64,000 bases of DNA from positions 685,702 to 749,701 of the forward strand of contig NZ_JAPCIA010000002.1 of NCBI RefSeq assembly GCF_026107375.2, read 5' to 3'. This document shows, one piece after another, positions 52,224 to 62,173 of the stretch. A program made the position numbers and the translations under genes. Under the pieces are notes generated by a model. The model worked only from the letters and a program-made list of their open reading frames with translations. It ran no database searches and was not told where the DNA came from. Positions within the stretch are counted from its first letter, which is position 1. Every line of letters begins with the position of its first letter. Source of the DNA: Sphingomonas sp. BT-65 (GTDB taxonomy: Bacteria > Pseudomonadota > Alphaproteobacteria > Sphingomonadales > Sphingomonadaceae).

Positions 52224-52547
52224 TCAGGCGGAAGGCGGTTGGAGCGGCGGCGCCTGTGCGAACGAGCGCAGCGGCGCGACACGCGGCGTGAAGGTCATCG
52301 GCGCCGCGGTGATGCACGACTCATCGTTCGCACGCGCGCGCAGGTCGGGCGCGACATGACAGTGATGATGGCCGGCTTGCGCCGTGCCGTCACGATCCGC
52401 GCAGTCGCCATCGGAGTGCTGGTGCGCGGCTTCCACCGTCACAGCCTGATCGAACGATACGCTGCCATGCGCCTGCGCCGGTTCGGCGACATTCGCGCAG
52501 CACCACAGCACCGCTGCGATCAGGAAAAGGCGCGCAAGCAAGGCCAT
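52224..52547 (-). CDS. Small exported His/Cys-rich protein beside the TonB receptor
   Basis: A 107-residue protein with a signal peptide (LLARLFLIAAVLWCCANVAE, then PAQA-HGSVSF) and a metal-ligand-rich centre (AAHQHSDGDCADRDGT, GHHHCHVAPD). The mature chain begins with His. It probably binds or senses a divalent metal in the periplasm and is transcribed ahead of the receptor. No family name certain. Confidence 0.65.
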   Translation of the reverse strand: MALLARLFLIAAVLWCCANVAEPAQAHGSVSFDQAVTVEAAHQHSDGDCADRDGTAQAGHHHCHVAPDLRARANDESCITAAPMTFTPRVAPLRSFAQAPPLQPPSA

Positions 52548-52581
52548 CGCCCGCGCCTTTAGCGGCTCGCGCCGTACGTGC

Positions 52582-54681
52582 CTAGCCGCGCGCCTTCGCC
52601 TCAGCGCGGAAGCGGTGCAGCAGCGGCTCGGTATAGCCGTTGGGCTGCGCGACGCCCTCGAACACCAGCGCGCGGGCCGCCTGGAAGGCGAGGCTGGTGG
52701 CCTCGTTCCCCGCGATCGGACGGTAGAGCGGGTCGTCGGCGTTTTGCGCGTCGACCTTGGCCGCCATGCGCGCGAAGGCGGCATCGATATCCGCGGCGGT
52801 GGCGACGCCATGGAGCAGCCAGTTGGCCATGTGCTGCGAGCTGATGCGCAAGGTCGCGCGGTCCTCCATCAGGCCGATATCGTGGATGTCGGGCACCTTG
52901 GAGCAGCCGACGCCCTGGTCGATCCAGCGCACGACATAGCCGAGGATGCCCTGGGCATTGTTGTCGAGCTCACGCGCGATTTCCTCGGGCGTCCAGTTGC
53001 GGCCCTGCGCGACGGGAATGGTCAGCAGCGGTGCGAGACCGGGCACAGCCTCGCTTGCGATCTCGCGCTGGCGCGCGAACACATCGACCTTGTGATAGTG
53101 CATCGCGTGCAGCGTCGCCGCGGTTGGCGACGGCACCCAGGCGGTGTTGGCGCCGCTCAACGGATGACCGATCTTCTGGTCGAGCATCTCGGCCATGCGG
53201 TCCGGCGCCGCCCACATGCCCTTGCCGATCTGCGCCCTGCCCGACAGGCCATGGCGCAGGCCGATGCGGACATTGCGGTCCTCATAGGCCTTGATCCAGG
53301 CCGACGCCTTCATCTCCGCCTTGGGGATCATCGGGCCGGCGCGCATCGAGGTGTGGATCTCGTCGCCGGTGCGATCGAGGAAGCCGGTGTTGATGAAGGC
53401 GACGCGGTCCTTCACCGCATGGATGCAGGCGGCGAGGTTGGCGGAGGTGCGCCGCTCCTCGTCCATCACGCCGACCTTGATCGTGTGGCGATCGAGCTCG
53501 AGCAGGTCCTCGACCGCGTCGAACAGGCGGTTGGTGAAGCCGGCCTCCTCAGGGCCGTGCATCTTGGGCTTGACGATGTAGATGCTGCCGATGCGGCTGT
53601 TGCGATATTTGCCCAGGCCGCGCAGGTCGTGCAGCGCGATCGTCGAGGTGAGGATCGCATCGAGGATGCCCTCGGGCGCTTCTTCGTCGCCGAGGCGCAC
53701 CGCGGGGGTGGTCATCAGGTGGCCGACATTGCGCACGAACAGCAGCGAGCGGCCGGGCAGCTCGAGATCGCTCAGGAAGGGGCGCTGGTAGACGCGGTCC
53801 TCCGCCAGCCGCCGGGTCATCGTGCGGCCCCCCTTCTCGAAGCTCTCCTCGAGGTCGCCGCGCATCAGGCCGAGCCAGTTGGTGTAGGCCGCGACCTTGT
53901 CGTCGGCGTCGACCGCCGCGATCGAATCCTCGAGATCGACGATGGTGGTCAGCGCCGCTTCGAGCAGGACGTCGGCGATGCCCGCGGGATCGGTGCGGCC
54001 GATCGGATGGACGCGGTCGATCATGACCTCGATATGCAGGCCGTTGTGCCGGAACAGCAGCGATTCCCCGCGCGTGCCGGCGAGCTGGCCGGGATCGGCG
54101 AGCGGCAGATCGCCGCCTGTGAACTCGGCCCAGCGCATCCCCGCGAGCGGCACCGCTTCATCGAGGAACGCCTTGGCCGCCGCGATCACCTGCGCGCCGC
54201 GTTCGGCATCATAGCCGCCGGGCTGCGCGGTGCCGGGCAGCGCGTCGGTGCCGTAGAAGGCGTCGTAGAGGCTGCCCCAGCGCGCGTTGGCGGCATTGAG
54301 CACGAAGCGGGCGTTGAGCGCGGGGACGACCAGCTGCGGCCCTGCCATGGTGGCGATCTCGGCATCGACATTCGCGGTGCCGATGCTGAAGTCGCCGGGC
54401 TCGTCCACGAGATAGCCGATTGAGCGCAGGAAGGCCTCCTGCGCCGCCGGGTCGGCCGCTCGCGCGGGATCCTCGGCGCACCACGCGTCGATCTGCATCT
54501 GGAGCGCGTCGCGCCGGGCCAGCAGGTCCCGGTTCTCCGGCGCGAACCGGGCGAAGATGTCCGCTGCACCCGCCCAGAATGCCTCCGCCGCAATGCCCAG
54601 ATCGGGCAGCACGCGCTCCTCGACGAAGCGCGCGAGCGGCTCCGCCACCGAGAGGCCGGCGCGCGACTGGTAGACGGTCAT
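52582..54681 (-). CDS. glcB: Malate synthase G
   Basis: A 699-residue enzyme condensing glyoxylate and acetyl-CoA to malate. It is the long G isoform (about 720 residues in E. coli). Markers are [20 protein letters not shown], the active-site region [37 protein letters not shown], and [20 protein letters not shown]. The start at ATG 54681 gives [10 protein letters not shown]. Isocitrate lyase is not in the window. Confidence 0.96.
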   Translation of the reverse strand: MTVYQSRAGLSVAEPLARFVEERVLPDLGIAAEAFWAGAADIFARFAPENRDLLARRDALQMQIDAWCAEDPARAADPAAQEAFLRSIGYLVDEPGDFSIGTANVDAEIATMAGPQLVVPALNARFVLNAANARWGSLYDAFYGTDALPGTAQPGGYDAERGAQVIAAAKAFLDEAVPLAGMRWAEFTGGDLPLADPGQLAGTRGESLLFRHNGLHIEVMIDRVHPIGRTDPAGIADVLLEAALTTIVDLEDSIAAVDADDKVAAYTNWLGLMRGDLEESFEKGGRTMTRRLAEDRVYQRPFLSDLELPGRSLLFVRNVGHLMTTPAVRLGDEEAPEGILDAILTSTIALHDLRGLGKYRNSRIGSIYIVKPKMHGPEEAGFTNRLFDAVEDLLELDRHTIKVGVMDEERRTSANLAACIHAVKDRVAFINTGFLDRTGDEIHTSMRAGPMIPKAEMKASAWIKAYEDRNVRIGLRHGLSGRAQIGKGMWAAPDRMAEMLDQKIGHPLSGANTAWVPSPTAATLHAMHYHKVDVFARQREIASEAVPGLAPLLTIPVAQGRNWTPEEIARELDNNAQGILGYVVRWIDQGVGCSKVPDIHDIGLMEDRATLRISSQHMANWLLHGVATAADIDAAFARMAAKVDAQNADDPLYRPIAGNEATSLAFQAARALVFEGVAQPNGYTEPLLHRFRAEAKARG

Positions 54682-54753
54682 TGGAATCCTCCTGGGTGAT
54701 GTGCACATGCCCTGGGGAGGCGGTGTCTGACTAGTCGAGCGGAGGGGCTCCGA

Positions 54754-55206
54754 TCAACCCCCTGAGCCGATCGCGGCGGCAGCGCATTCAACGCGCTCGA
54801 GCATCGTGCGAAGCTGCGACAACTCGGTCTCGGACAGGCTTTCGAAGATGCGGCGCTCCATTTCCAGCGCCTTGGGCGCGACCTGGCGGTAGAGCGCCCA
54901 GCCGTCGATGCTGAGCTCGAGCAAATGCGAGCGCTGGTCGTCGGGGTTGGGCGTGCGCGTGACGAGGCCGCGCTCGTAGAGCGAGATCGCCGCGCGGCTC
55001 ACCGTCACCTTGTCCATCTGGGTGCGCCCGCACAGCGCCTGCTGGCTCATCGCCCCGAATTCGGCGAGCACGGTCACCAGCCGCCATTCGGGAATGCGCA
55101 GCCCGAACAGCGATTGATAGGCCCCCGCGATCGCCCCCGAGACGCGGTTGGACGCCACGGACAGCCGGTAAGGCAGGAAGGCGTCGAGCTTGAGTGTTGC
55201 CGTCAT
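54754..55206 (-). CDS. MarR-family transcriptional regulator
   Basis: A 150-residue MarR protein with the winged helix MSQQALCGRTQMDKVTVSRA then AISLYERGLVTRTPNPDDQR (the wing with DxR) flanked by dimerisation helices. It lies between glcB and the MFS gene on the same strand. An inverted repeat lies just upstream. Target unknown. Confidence 0.92.
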   Translation of the reverse strand: MTATLKLDAFLPYRLSVASNRVSGAIAGAYQSLFGLRIPEWRLVTVLAEFGAMSQQALCGRTQMDKVTVSRAAISLYERGLVTRTPNPDDQRSHLLELSIDGWALYRQVAPKALEMERRIFESLSETELSQLRTMLERVECAAAAIGSGG

Positions 55207-55225
55207 AGGACAGTGATGCCCCGAA

Positions 55226-55273
55226 CCCGGTCGGGGCGCAATGATATGATTACTTCATTGCGCCCAAACCGGG
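55226..55273. promoter_or_regulatory. Long inverted repeat between the MFS gene and marR-type gene
   Basis: Arms GGGCGCAATGA (55234-55244) and TCATTGCGCCC (55255-55265) are perfect and extend by CCCGGT/ACCGGG after two mismatches. They lie 25 bases after the MFS stop and 28 bases before the MarR start. It may be an operator for the MarR protein or a terminator for the uronate operon. Confidence 0.6.
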
Positions 55274-55297
55274 ACTTGAGACAGAATGTGTCAAACT

Positions 55298-56602
55298 TTA
55301 GTCGACCTTGACCGGTTCGAGCCGCGGCGAGAGCAGGTGCACCACCAGCAGCGCGAGGAAATAGGCGCCGCCCGCGACCCAGAAGAGCGGCCAGTAGACG
55401 CCGAGCCGGTCGAGGATCTCGCCGGCATAGAAGGCCATCAGGATGCCGCCGATCGCGCCGAGCGTGCCGCCGATGCCGACCACCGAGCCGACCGCGCCGC
55501 GCGGGAACAAGTCCGAGGGCAGCGCATAGAGATTGGCCGAGAAGGCCTGGTGCCCCGCAGTCGCGACGCCGATCACCAGCACCGCCAGCCACACGCTGGT
55601 GATCGATTCGGCGAACACCACCGGCAGAATGAGGCAGGCGCAGACGAACATCGTCACCTTGCGCGCGAAGTTCGCCGACCTGCCCGCCTTCATCAGCCGC
55701 GACGACATCCAGCCGCCGAACACGCTGCCGGCGTCGGAGATCAGGTAGATCGCCGCCAGCGGCAGACCGAAGGTCAAGAGATTGAGATCGTACTGTTTGA
55801 ACAGATAGCCCGGCAGCCAGAACAGGAAGAACCACCAGATCGGGTCGATGAAGAACTTGCCGAGCGAATAGGCCCAGGTCTCCCGGCGCGTCAGCACGGT
55901 CAGATAGCCGATCGGCTTGACCGGATCGGCCGGGTCCTGCTCGATCCAGGCGAGTTCGCCTTCGGTGACCTTGGGATGCTGGCGCGGACTGCGATACATC
56001 GCCCACCACGCGATCAACCACACGAAGCTGATCACGCCGGTGATCACGAACGCCATGCGCCAGCCCCAGGCGACGACCATCAGCGGCACCACCAGCGGGG
56101 TGATCACCGCGCCGATATTGGCGCCGGCGTTGAACACGCCGATCGCGAAGGCGCGCTCCTTGGCCGGGAACCATTCGGTCACTGCCTTGATGCCCGCCGG
56201 GAAGTTGCCCGATTCGCCGATGCCGAGGCCAAAGCGCGCCATGGCGAACTGAGTCATCGAATAGGCGCCGCCATGCGCGATGTGCGCGAGCTGCCAGATG
56301 ACGAAGGCGACCGCATAGCCGAGGCGCGCGCCGACCATGTCGACGAACTTGCCGAAGCCGATATAGCCGATCGCATAGGCGATCTGGAACCAGATGATGA
56401 CGCCGGCAAAGTCGCGCTCGGACCATTGCAGGTCCTCCATCAGCGTCGGCTTGAGCACGCCGATCATCTGGCGGTCGACATAGTTGATCACGGTGGCCGC
56501 GAACAGCAGCGCTACGATCATCCAGCGATAGCGCCCGGCGTTGGCCGCCGCCTGCGTTCGAATGCCCTCAGCCCCGACCGGTGCCTGCGTGCCGTCCATC
56601 AT
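55298..56602 (-). CDS. MFS transporter, hexuronate (ACS) type
   Basis: A 434-residue transporter with 12 helices. The N-terminal segment RYRWMIVALLFAATVINYVD then RQMIGVLKP and the loop GLGIGESGNFPAGIKAVTEW are characteristic of the anion:cation symporter family (ExuT, GudP). It probably imports galacturonate/glucuronate or an unsaturated oligouronate for the surrounding catabolic genes. Last gene of the minus-strand uronate operon, 9 bases after the hydratase gene. Confidence 0.88.
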   Translation of the reverse strand: MMDGTQAPVGAEGIRTQAAANAGRYRWMIVALLFAATVINYVDRQMIGVLKPTLMEDLQWSERDFAGVIIWFQIAYAIGYIGFGKFVDMVGARLGYAVAFVIWQLAHIAHGGAYSMTQFAMARFGLGIGESGNFPAGIKAVTEWFPAKERAFAIGVFNAGANIGAVITPLVVPLMVVAWGWRMAFVITGVISFVWLIAWWAMYRSPRQHPKVTEGELAWIEQDPADPVKPIGYLTVLTRRETWAYSLGKFFIDPIWWFFLFWLPGYLFKQYDLNLLTFGLPLAAIYLISDAGSVFGGWMSSRLMKAGRSANFARKVTMFVCACLILPVVFAESITSVWLAVLVIGVATAGHQAFSANLYALPSDLFPRGAVGSVVGIGGTLGAIGGILMAFYAGEILDRLGVYWPLFWVAGGAYFLALLVVHLLSPRLEPVKVD

Positions 56603-56611
56603 CTTCTCCCA

Positions 56612-57406
56612 TCACGCCACAGGCCTGGCCGCCTCGATCGAGCAGCTCACCTGCATCTCAGCGAACGTCGCCGTCACCGTCGCGCCCACGCTCACCTCGT
56701 GCACGCCGGTCACGGCGCCCGAGGAAATCCATTGCCCCGGCTCCAGCGCGATGCCGCGCGCCGCCAGCGCCCCGAACAGGAAACGCGCCGCCCCAAGTGG
56801 GCCGTCGAGCATGTCCCGGGCAACAGCCCTGCCAGCTTCCTGACCATCAATCAACAGGTGGACTGGCCAATCTGCGAAGCCCGAATTGCGCCAATCCGCG
56901 ATCGCCTCGCCGATCACCAGCCCGTAATTGTTGCCGAAGTCCGAAATGGTGACGAGCGGGCCGAGCGCGTTGATCCCGGGAAAGGGCGAGCTCGCGATCT
57001 CGATGCCGACATGCACCGCGTCGATCAGCTCGGCCGCCTCGTCCATCGTATAGCTGGTCTTGGCCGGATCGGGCGCGCGGCCGATGCGCAGCAGATACTC
57101 GGCCTCGCCCGCGGCAAAGCCGTCGGCGAAGACCGGCATCGCGGGGCTGACGCCGCATCCGTCATGCACCGAACCCGCGAAGATCGGACCGGCGAGACGG
57201 TTGGTGCCGAGCGCGCCGTCGAGCGGCGGGCCGATCTTGCCGACCTTCCACCCTGCGACCCGCCCGCCGCTCAGCGCCAGCGCGCGATCCTGGATCGCAT
57301 AGGCGTCCGCCAGCGAGGACGGCGGCGTGCCCGGATAGTCGGGAAGCCCGGTCGCGGCGCGGCGCGCGGCGACGAATGCCTCGGCGATCGCGTCCAGTTC
57401 GTTCAT
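56612..57406 (-). CDS. FAH-family hydratase (2-keto-4-pentenoate hydratase-like)
   Basis: A 264-residue protein of the MhpD/fumarylacetoacetate-hydrolase family: LADAYAIQDRALALSGGRVA, GWKVGKIGPPLDG, AEAEYLLRI (metal-binding Glu pair region as GEAEYLL) and SSGAVTGVHEVSVGATVTAT. It hydrates or cleaves a 2-keto acid. Its place among uronate genes suggests a keto-deoxy sugar acid, but the exact step is not known. Start ATG 57406. Confidence 0.8.
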   Translation of the reverse strand: MNELDAIAEAFVAARRAATGLPDYPGTPPSSLADAYAIQDRALALSGGRVAGWKVGKIGPPLDGALGTNRLAGPIFAGSVHDGCGVSPAMPVFADGFAAGEAEYLLRIGRAPDPAKTSYTMDEAAELIDAVHVGIEIASSPFPGINALGPLVTISDFGNNYGLVIGEAIADWRNSGFADWPVHLLIDGQEAGRAVARDMLDGPLGAARFLFGALAARGIALEPGQWISSGAVTGVHEVSVGATVTATFAEMQVSCSIEAARPVA

Positions 57407-57473
57407 CCACCCCTCGCTTTCATCCTTTGCGCGAGGGGTAATGGAAACCGGTGTCAGTGACAAGAGCCCGCAA

Positions 57474-58913
57474 TCAGCGCGCGAGCAATGCCTCGATCCG
57501 CCGCTCGGCCAGCGCCTGCACGGCGCCGGTCACAGCGGCGCGGAACGCGGCATTGCCGGCGATCTCGGGCCGGAAGACCGAGTCGAAGGCGAGCAGCCGT
57601 TCGGCGAGCTGGACCGGCGATGCTCCAGCCGCTGCTTTGGCCAGTGGCCCGGCGAGCGGATCGGTGATCGCGGTCCCCTCGGCGGCGCGCCGCGAGATGA
57701 AGTGCATCCACGCCGCCACCGGCACCGCCAGCCGCTCGACCGGCCGCCCGGCACGGATCGCCGCCGCGACGGTGTCGAGCAGGCGATAGGGCAGCTTCTG
57801 CGACCCGTCCCACGCGATCTGCGACAGCAGGTGCCGGATCGCAGGATTGCGGAAGCGGTTGAGCACGGCCTGGGTGTAGGCGGCGTGATCGAGGCCCGCG
57901 ACGGGGTCGAGCACCGGGACGATGTCCTGAAGTGCGAGCCGCTCGGCAAAGGCGGCGAGCGCGGGCTCGCCCATCGCGTCGGCGACCGTCTCCAGCCCCA
58001 GCGCGAGACCGAGATAGGCGAGGCTCGAATGCAGGCCGTTGAGGATGCGCAGCTTGGCGCGCTCGTAACCGCCGACATCGCTGGTCAGCGTCGCACCCGC
58101 TCCGGCGAGATCTGGCCCTTCGGCGAATTGATAGGGCCCGATCACCCACTGGGCGAACGCCTCGCGCTGCACCGTGGCGCGGTCCTCGACGCCCAATTCG
58201 GCGGCGACCTTGGCATAGAGCGCATCATCGCTCGCCGGGGTGATCGAATCGACCATCGTGTCGGGAAAGGCCGCGGTGTCGGTGATCCACTTGGCGAGAT
58301 CGGCGTCGCGCGCCTCGGCCAGCGCGATCGTCGCCGCGCGCAGCTTGCCGCCATTGCCCGAGAGATTGTCGCAGCACAGCACCATGAACGGGTCGGCGCC
58401 CGCCGCACGGCGCGCCGCCAGCCCCTGCACCAGCCAGCCGACGAAGCTGCGCGGCTCGCCGCCCGCGAGGTCGGCGACGATGTCGGGGTGGTTCGTATCG
58501 AGCGTGCCGTCGCCCGCGAGGCAATAGCCCTTCTCGGTCACGGTCGAGGTGACGATGCGCACCTGCGGGTTCGCGAGCAGCGCTGCGACCTTCGCGCCGC
58601 CGCCCGGGCCGATCCATTCGCGATGCGCGCCGATCACGCGCATCGACGGCTCGCGGTCGAGGATCGCCAGCGTATAGAGCCCGTCCTGCGCCGCCAATGC
58701 TTCGACCGTGCCCGGCGAACGCAGCGAGACCGCGGCGATCCCCCAGCGCGGGTCGCTCGCCAGCACCGTGTCGAAATAGGCCGCCTGGTGCGCGCGGTGG
58801 AAGGCGCCGGGGCCGAAATGCACCACGCCGGTCGCGACCTGCGCCGGATCATAGCCAGGCTTGCTCACCGCCGCGGGCAGGTCCCGCAGCGTTTGCAGCG
58901 ACAGTCGGTTCAA
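57474..58913 (-). CDS. uxuB: Mannitol dehydrogenase-family oxidoreductase (fructuronate reductase type)
   Basis: A 479-residue NAD(P)-dependent dehydrogenase. The N-terminal GVVHFGPGAFHRAHQAAYFD is the family Rossmann start, and the C-terminal domain carries the KLRILNGLHSSLAYLGLALG catalytic Lys-Asn-His region. It probably reduces fructuronate to mannonate (UxuB); tagaturonate reduction (UxaB) or mannitol oxidation are alternatives, and the UxaA neighbour would also fit a galacturonate route. Starts within the stop of uxaA (four-base overlap). Confidence 0.8.
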   Translation of the reverse strand: MNRLSLQTLRDLPAAVSKPGYDPAQVATGVVHFGPGAFHRAHQAAYFDTVLASDPRWGIAAVSLRSPGTVEALAAQDGLYTLAILDREPSMRVIGAHREWIGPGGGAKVAALLANPQVRIVTSTVTEKGYCLAGDGTLDTNHPDIVADLAGGEPRSFVGWLVQGLAARRAAGADPFMVLCCDNLSGNGGKLRAATIALAEARDADLAKWITDTAAFPDTMVDSITPASDDALYAKVAAELGVEDRATVQREAFAQWVIGPYQFAEGPDLAGAGATLTSDVGGYERAKLRILNGLHSSLAYLGLALGLETVADAMGEPALAAFAERLALQDIVPVLDPVAGLDHAAYTQAVLNRFRNPAIRHLLSQIAWDGSQKLPYRLLDTVAAAIRAGRPVERLAVPVAAWMHFISRRAAEGTAITDPLAGPLAKAAAGASPVQLAERLLAFDSVFRPEIAGNAAFRAAVTGAVQALAERRIEALLAR

Positions 58914-60385
58914 AGCGTTACCCCTCGTTTCCAGATCGCGATCTCGCGCTCGTCGTTGCGCTCGGCGGCGGCTTCCTCACCCGATGCGATCGCGGCGATG
59001 CGCGCGAGCAAGGCGTCGGCGGCGACATCCATGCCGTCGGTCAATACCTGCCCGGCGTCGAAATCGATCCAGCCCGGCTTGCGCGCGGCGAGATCGGAGT
59101 TGGAGGCGATCTTGAGCGTCGGCGCAGGGAAGCCGAGCGGCGTGCCGCGGCCGGTGGTGAACAGGATCACGTTCGCCCCTGCCGCCGACAACGCGGTCGA
59201 GGAGACGGCGTCGTTGCCCGGTGCCTCGAGCAGGGTCAGGCCCTTGCGCTTCACCTGCTGGCCATAGTCGATCACATCGGTGACGATCGCCTGCCCGCCC
59301 TTCTGCACCGCGCCCAGGCTCTTTTCCTCCAGCGTGGTGATGCCGCCCGCGATGTTGCCCGGCGACGGGTTCTCGGAGACCGGCTCGCCATGATCGAGGA
59401 AGTAGCGCTTGAAGCGGTTCACCAGCGCGCCGATCGCGTCGAACGTCGCGGCATCGGCGGCGCGCGCCATCAGCAATTGCTCGGCGCCGAAGATTTCGGG
59501 GATCTCGGTCAGGATCGCCGCACCGCCGGCATCGGTGACGCGATCGGCCATGCGCCCGACCAACGGATTGGCGGTGAGCCCCGACAGCCCGTCCGACCCG
59601 CCGCATTTCACGCCGAGCACGATGCGGTCGAGCCCCATCTCCTCGCGCTTCGTCAAGGCCGCCTGTTCGGCCAGTTCGAGCACCGCGGCAACGCCATCGG
59701 CGACCTCGTCCGAGGCGGCCTGCGCGCCGACGGTACGCACGCGCCCGCGCGTCTCCGGAGGCAGGGTCTCGAGCAGCGCCGACAACTGGTTCGACTCGCA
59801 TCCCAGCCCGACCAGCAGCACGCCCGCGGCATTGGGATGCTGCGCCAGCGCCGAGAGAATGCCGCGCGTGCCGTCGAGGTCGCCGCCGAGCTGCGAGCAG
59901 CCGAACGGATGGGCAAAGGCGTGCACGCCATCGACGCCGGCGGGCAGCAGCGCCTCGGCCTTGGCCGCGATCTTCTGCGCGGTGCGCCCGACGCAGCCGA
60001 CGGTCGGGAGCACCCAGATCTCGTTGCGCGTGCCCGCGCGGCCGTCGGCGCGCGCATAGCCGCGCCAGCGGATCGCGGACGCAGCCCCCTGCCCCTTCGC
60101 CGCGGCCCCGCCGCCGCCATAGCTCGCCTCGCCCGCCAGCGCGGTCGCGACATTATGGACATGGACGTGCGCGCCCGGCGCGATCGGCGCGGTCGCGCGC
60201 CCGATCGGGAAGCCGAACTTGAGCACCGCATCGCCGGGCGCATGCGCCGCCAGCGCGAATTTGTGCCCGCGCGGGACCGCGTCAAGCAGCGTCACGCCGA
60301 GCACGGTTTCGCCCGCTTGAAGGTCGCGCAGCGCGGTCGCGACGCTGTCGCCGGGATGGATTTGAAGAGCAGCAGGAATCATCAT
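58910..60385 (-). CDS. uxaA: Altronate dehydratase
   Basis: A 491-residue enzyme making 2-keto-3-deoxygluconate from altronate. The short N-terminal SAF domain (about 1-85, VPRGHKFALAAHAPGD) is followed by the large UxaA domain with GTRNEIWVLPTVGCVGRTAQ, HPFGCSQLGGDL and GVKCGGSDGLSGLTANPLVG, which carry the iron-binding residues. First gene of the operon and divergent from the LacI regulator (70-base gap). Confidence 0.94.
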   Translation of the reverse strand: MMIPAALQIHPGDSVATALRDLQAGETVLGVTLLDAVPRGHKFALAAHAPGDAVLKFGFPIGRATAPIAPGAHVHVHNVATALAGEASYGGGGAAAKGQGAASAIRWRGYARADGRAGTRNEIWVLPTVGCVGRTAQKIAAKAEALLPAGVDGVHAFAHPFGCSQLGGDLDGTRGILSALAQHPNAAGVLLVGLGCESNQLSALLETLPPETRGRVRTVGAQAASDEVADGVAAVLELAEQAALTKREEMGLDRIVLGVKCGGSDGLSGLTANPLVGRMADRVTDAGGAAILTEIPEIFGAEQLLMARAADAATFDAIGALVNRFKRYFLDHGEPVSENPSPGNIAGGITTLEEKSLGAVQKGGQAIVTDVIDYGQQVKRKGLTLLEAPGNDAVSSTALSAAGANVILFTTGRGTPLGFPAPTLKIASNSDLAARKPGWIDFDAGQVLTDGMDVAADALLARIAAIASGEEAAAERNDEREIAIWKRGVTL

Positions 60386-60455
60386 ACGAATTCAGCAGCG
60401 CCTAGAGCAACAGCCCGCAATTGGCTAGGGCCCGCATGCGCGCTATGCACTTGCC

Positions 60456-61475
60456 ATGAAAAAAGGCGCGCAGGCGACAATCAACGATGTAGCGCGACTG
60501 GCGGGGGTATCCAAGAAGACCGTCAGCCGCGTGATCAACCGCTCCCCCTTGCTCAACGAGGAAACGCGCGAGCGGGTCGAAAAGGTCATTGCCGAGATCG
60601 GCTATGTTCCCAACCCCCAGGCGCGCGCGCTGGCATTGCGGCGCAACTTCCTGATCGGGCTGATCCACGACAACCCCAACCCGCATATGGTGCTCAACGT
60701 CCAGCAGGGATTGCTGGAAGTGTTGCGCGACACCGAGTTCGAGCTGATCGTCCACCCGGTCGATCGCGGATCGACCACGATGCTCGATGATATCCGCCGC
60801 TTCCTCGAGCGCCAGCGCCCCTATGGCGTGATGATCCTGCCGCCGATCAGCGAGAATGATTCGATCGCCGCTTTGTGCCAGGAGATCGGTGCGCGTTACG
60901 TGCGCATGGGCTCGGCCTCGTTCGACGATGCCGAGCATATGGTCGCGTCGAACGACCGCGAGGTGGTGCGCGGCGCGGTCGCGCACCTGATCGAGAACGG
61001 GCACAAGCGCATCGGCCTGGTGCTCGGCCCGCACGGCTTCCGCTCGGCGCACGAGCGCAGCCAGGGTTACGAGGCGGCGCTCGACGATGCCGACATCCCG
61101 GTGCAGCGCACGCTGATCGCACAGGGCGACTATACGTTCGAGTCGGGGATGCGCGCCGCGGAACGCCTGCTCGACCTGTCGCCACGCCCGACCGCGGTGT
61201 TCTGCTCGAACGATGCGATGGCGGCGGGGGTGTTGCACACCGCGCGCCAGCGCGGGCTCGACGTGCCGCGCGACCTGTCGATCGTCGGCTTCGACGACAC
61301 CTCGATCGCCTCCTATCTATGGCCGCCGCTCACCACGGTGCGCTGGCCGATCGCGACGATGGCGCGCGCCGCGGCCTTGAAGCTGATCGGCGACGGCGAG
61401 GATGAGGAAAGCGGGGAGTCGCTGTTCGTCTCCACGCTGATCCGCAGGGCATCGGTCGCGCCGCCGGTGGAGTGA
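60456..61475 (+). CDS. LacI-family regulator of uronate catabolism
   Basis: A 339-residue LacI protein: N-terminal helix-turn-helix ATINDVARLAGVSKKTVSRV and hinge helix NPQARALALRRNF, then a periplasmic-binding-like core including SIVGFDDTSIASYLWPPLTT then VRWPIATMA. It probably represses the divergent uxaA operon and the kdu operon, with a keto-deoxy sugar acid as inducer (inference). Its 3' part is repeated in degenerate form at 61875-62130. Confidence 0.93.
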   Translation: MKKGAQATINDVARLAGVSKKTVSRVINRSPLLNEETRERVEKVIAEIGYVPNPQARALALRRNFLIGLIHDNPNPHMVLNVQQGLLEVLRDTEFELIVHPVDRGSTTMLDDIRRFLERQRPYGVMILPPISENDSIAALCQEIGARYVRMGSASFDDAEHMVASNDREVVRGAVAHLIENGHKRIGLVLGPHGFRSAHERSQGYEAALDDADIPVQRTLIAQGDYTFESGMRAAERLLDLSPRPTAVFCSNDAMAAGVLHTARQRGLDVPRDLSIVGFDDTSIASYLWPPLTTVRWPIATMARAAALKLIGDGEDEESGESLFVSTLIRRASVAPPVE

Positions 61476-61589
61476 GAGGGCGTTCGTGGCCGCCGGGCCC
61501 TCGTAACAGGCACTTAACTATCGCAAGTTGACGGAGTGGCTTGGCTATGAGACGCATCGCCTGCCAAACCCATAGTCCGAGGTGTCTCC

Positions 61590-61856
61590 ATGCGCACTAT
61601 GAAGCTGCTTGCCACAACCGTCGCCGCCTTGAGCATATCGGCCTCACCGGTCCTCGCACAGGCGGCAAAGCCGGCTCCGGCTGGTGCTGCCAAGAAATTG
61701 TCTCTGTCGAATACAGGGTCTGTGCGTGCATCCACCGCTGCGGGGGATAGCAACCAGCTTACTTCTGCGATACTCATCGGCGTGCTCGCAACTGTTGCAA
61801 TTATTGGCGGCATAATCGTACTTGCCGATAACGATGACGACCCCGATAGCCCCTGA
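61590..61856 (+). CDS. Small exported membrane protein, unknown
   Basis: An 88-residue protein: signal peptide (LLATTVAALSISASPVLA-QA), a Ser/Ala-rich spacer and a C-terminal hydrophobic helix (SAILIGVLATVAIIGGIIVL) ending in an acidic tail (ADNDDDPDSP). Proteins of this shape are common in sphingomonads, function unknown. It lies between lacI and its duplicated fragment, so it was enclosed by the duplication. Confidence 0.65.
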   Translation: MRTMKLLATTVAALSISASPVLAQAAKPAPAGAAKKLSLSNTGSVRASTAAGDSNQLTSAILIGVLATVAIIGGIIVLADNDDDPDSP

Positions 61857-61874
61857 GCCAGATTAGGCGCCGCG

Positions 61875-62130
61875 CTGCTCGAACGACGCGATGGCGGCCG
61901 CCTGTTGCACACCGCGCGCCAGCGCGGGCTCGACGTGCCGCGCGACCTGTCGATCGTCGGCTTCGACGACACCTCGATCACCTCCTATCTATGGCCGCCG
62001 CTCACCACGGTGCGCTGGCCGATCGCGACGATGGCGCGCCGCGGCCTTGAAGCTGATCGGCGACGGCGAGGACGAGGAGAGCGGGGAGTCGCTGTTCGTC
62101 TCCACGCTGATCCGCCGCGCCTCGGTCGCC
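61875..62130 (+). pseudogene. Degenerate copy of the 3' part of the lacI gene
   Basis: About 256 bases nearly identical to 61202-61460 of the lacI gene, from CTGCTCGAACGA to TCGGTCGC. It lacks one base near 61900 and two near 62037, so the frame is broken, and no 5' part exists. It represents a leftover of a tandem duplication or recombination. It lies just upstream of the kdu operon. Confidence 0.88.
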
Positions 62131-62173
62131 CCCCGTCGGAATAGCCGAACATGACTTTGGTTGAAAAGTGATC

